DNA from: Vibrio gallicus
Lineage (GTDB): Bacteria > Pseudomonadota > Gammaproteobacteria > Enterobacterales > Vibrionaceae
NCBI RefSeq assembly: GCF_024346875.1
Contig: NZ_AP024872.1
Span: 496,001-560,000, forward strand
Length of the DNA stretch: 64,000 nt
Reading direction: 5' to 3'
Position numbers and translations under genes: made by a program. Under the pieces are notes generated by a model. It did no database searches, was not told where the DNA came from, and saw only the letters and a list, made by a program, of their open reading frames with translations. Shown piece by piece: positions 63,710 through 64,000 of this stretch. The number at the start of each line of letters is the position of its first letter. Within the stretch, counting starts at the first letter, position 1.

Positions 63710-63788
63710 ACGTAAAGCTCTATGTTAATGTTCAATGGCGCAGTATGCCATTAACCCCGTGACAGGTGAATCCACACACTACATAGCA

Positions 63789-64000
63789 TTAGCTAAAATC
63801 CAGTTTAACTGCCCTGCCGTTACCCACGACTTGATTGCTGTATGCCCAACCACAGTGAGTTACCAATCGCTCAGTTAACTCTAATCCCAATCCAAATCCA
63901 AGGTCTTGTTGCCCAATAGGGTCATGGCTACTCTCATTAACAATCAGTAATCTGCAACCAGTTTGAGTAATGATGACTTTGCCGTTGTAGGTATGTTGAA
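63789..64000 (-). CDS. sensor histidine kinase, C-terminal fragment (5' part outside window)
   Basis: The last 70 codons of a minus-strand gene ending in TAA at 63789-63791. The G2 box of a GHKL ATPase is visible as LGFGLGLELTERLVTHCGW, preceded by a spacer DPIGQQDL and followed by strand NGRAVKLDFS at the end. This is the ATP-binding domain of a two-component kinase. The rest lies beyond 64000. Confidence 0.85.
   Translation of the reverse strand, partial: QHTYNGKVIITQTGCRLLIVNESSHDPIGQQDLGFGLGLELTERLVTHCGWAYSNQVVGNGRAVKLDFS

Overview
The window looks like a marine gammaproteobacterium of the genus Vibrio. This rests on gene content and on how closely the proteins resemble known vibrio and enterobacterial families: a TonB2-type energising operon with TtpC and a TPR protein, a VC0807-like membrane protein, a PBPRA1643-type SEC-C protein, zwf-pgl-gnd and kbl-tdh blocks, an alginate lyase and an alkyl sulfatase. 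Base composition is even throughout. I see no insertion sequence, phage, integron, CRISPR array, rRNA or tRNA, so this is ordinary chromosomal backbone with a few metabolic islands. The species and the chromosome (I or II) cannot be fixed from the sequence alone; the alginate lyase suggests an alga-associated vibrio.

Layout. 1-7.6 kb: 3' truncated 5'-nucleotidase, OLD-family ATPase/nuclease YbjD, DUF1439 lipoprotein, cytochrome b561 with YceI, an unknown gene, a dienelactone hydrolase and the glutamate symporter GltS. 7.6-12.3 kb: zwf-pgl-gnd (oxidative pentose phosphate pathway) and a nitroreductase, with a possible small structured RNA ending just upstream of zwf. 12.6-14.9 kb: DUF3820 protein, an unknown outer-membrane-like protein and two acetyltransferases. 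15.1-21.8 kb: peroxide and detergent defence (ahpF, a patatin, ahpC, alkyl sulfatase and its divergent LysR regulator). 21.8-28.8 kb: yehS, PL7 alginate lyase, tdh-kbl (threonine to glycine) with a divergent LysR, and a 6-phospho-beta-glucosidase. 29-34.3 kb: six-gene TonB2 operon. 34.6-38 kb: membrane protein, radical SAM enzyme, PfpI-like protein, ppiB.

38-48 kb is a nitrate assimilation locus. One strand carries cobA-nirB-nirD-nitrate transporter-PP2C/kinase and the other the assimilatory nitrate reductase. The shared 424-bp intergenic region carries a well-spaced -24/-12 (sigma-54) promoter facing each way, GGTGCA half sites resembling NtrC sites, and a NarL/NarP-type 7-2-7 heptamer pair. 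This is the layout expected for joint control by nitrogen limitation and nitrate.

48-54 kb holds a LysR regulator, an orphan lipoprotein, YbjQ, a voltage-gated-type K+ channel, two acetyltransferases, a VOC protein and a DUF1254/DUF1214 protein. 54-60.5 kb is a seven-gene MoxR/Bat operon (MoxR, DUF58, DUF4381, two VWA proteins, TPR, BatD) with tight or overlapping junctions. A near-consensus sigma-54 promoter lies 43 bases upstream of moxR, which I regard as the most interesting regulatory observation. The window ends with a small RRM RNA-binding protein, a YjeH-type amino acid exporter, a small membrane protein, an acetyltransferase, a Nudix hydrolase and the C-terminal end of a sensor histidine kinase. 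I did not find a clearly novel multi-gene system; the most promising leads are regulatory.
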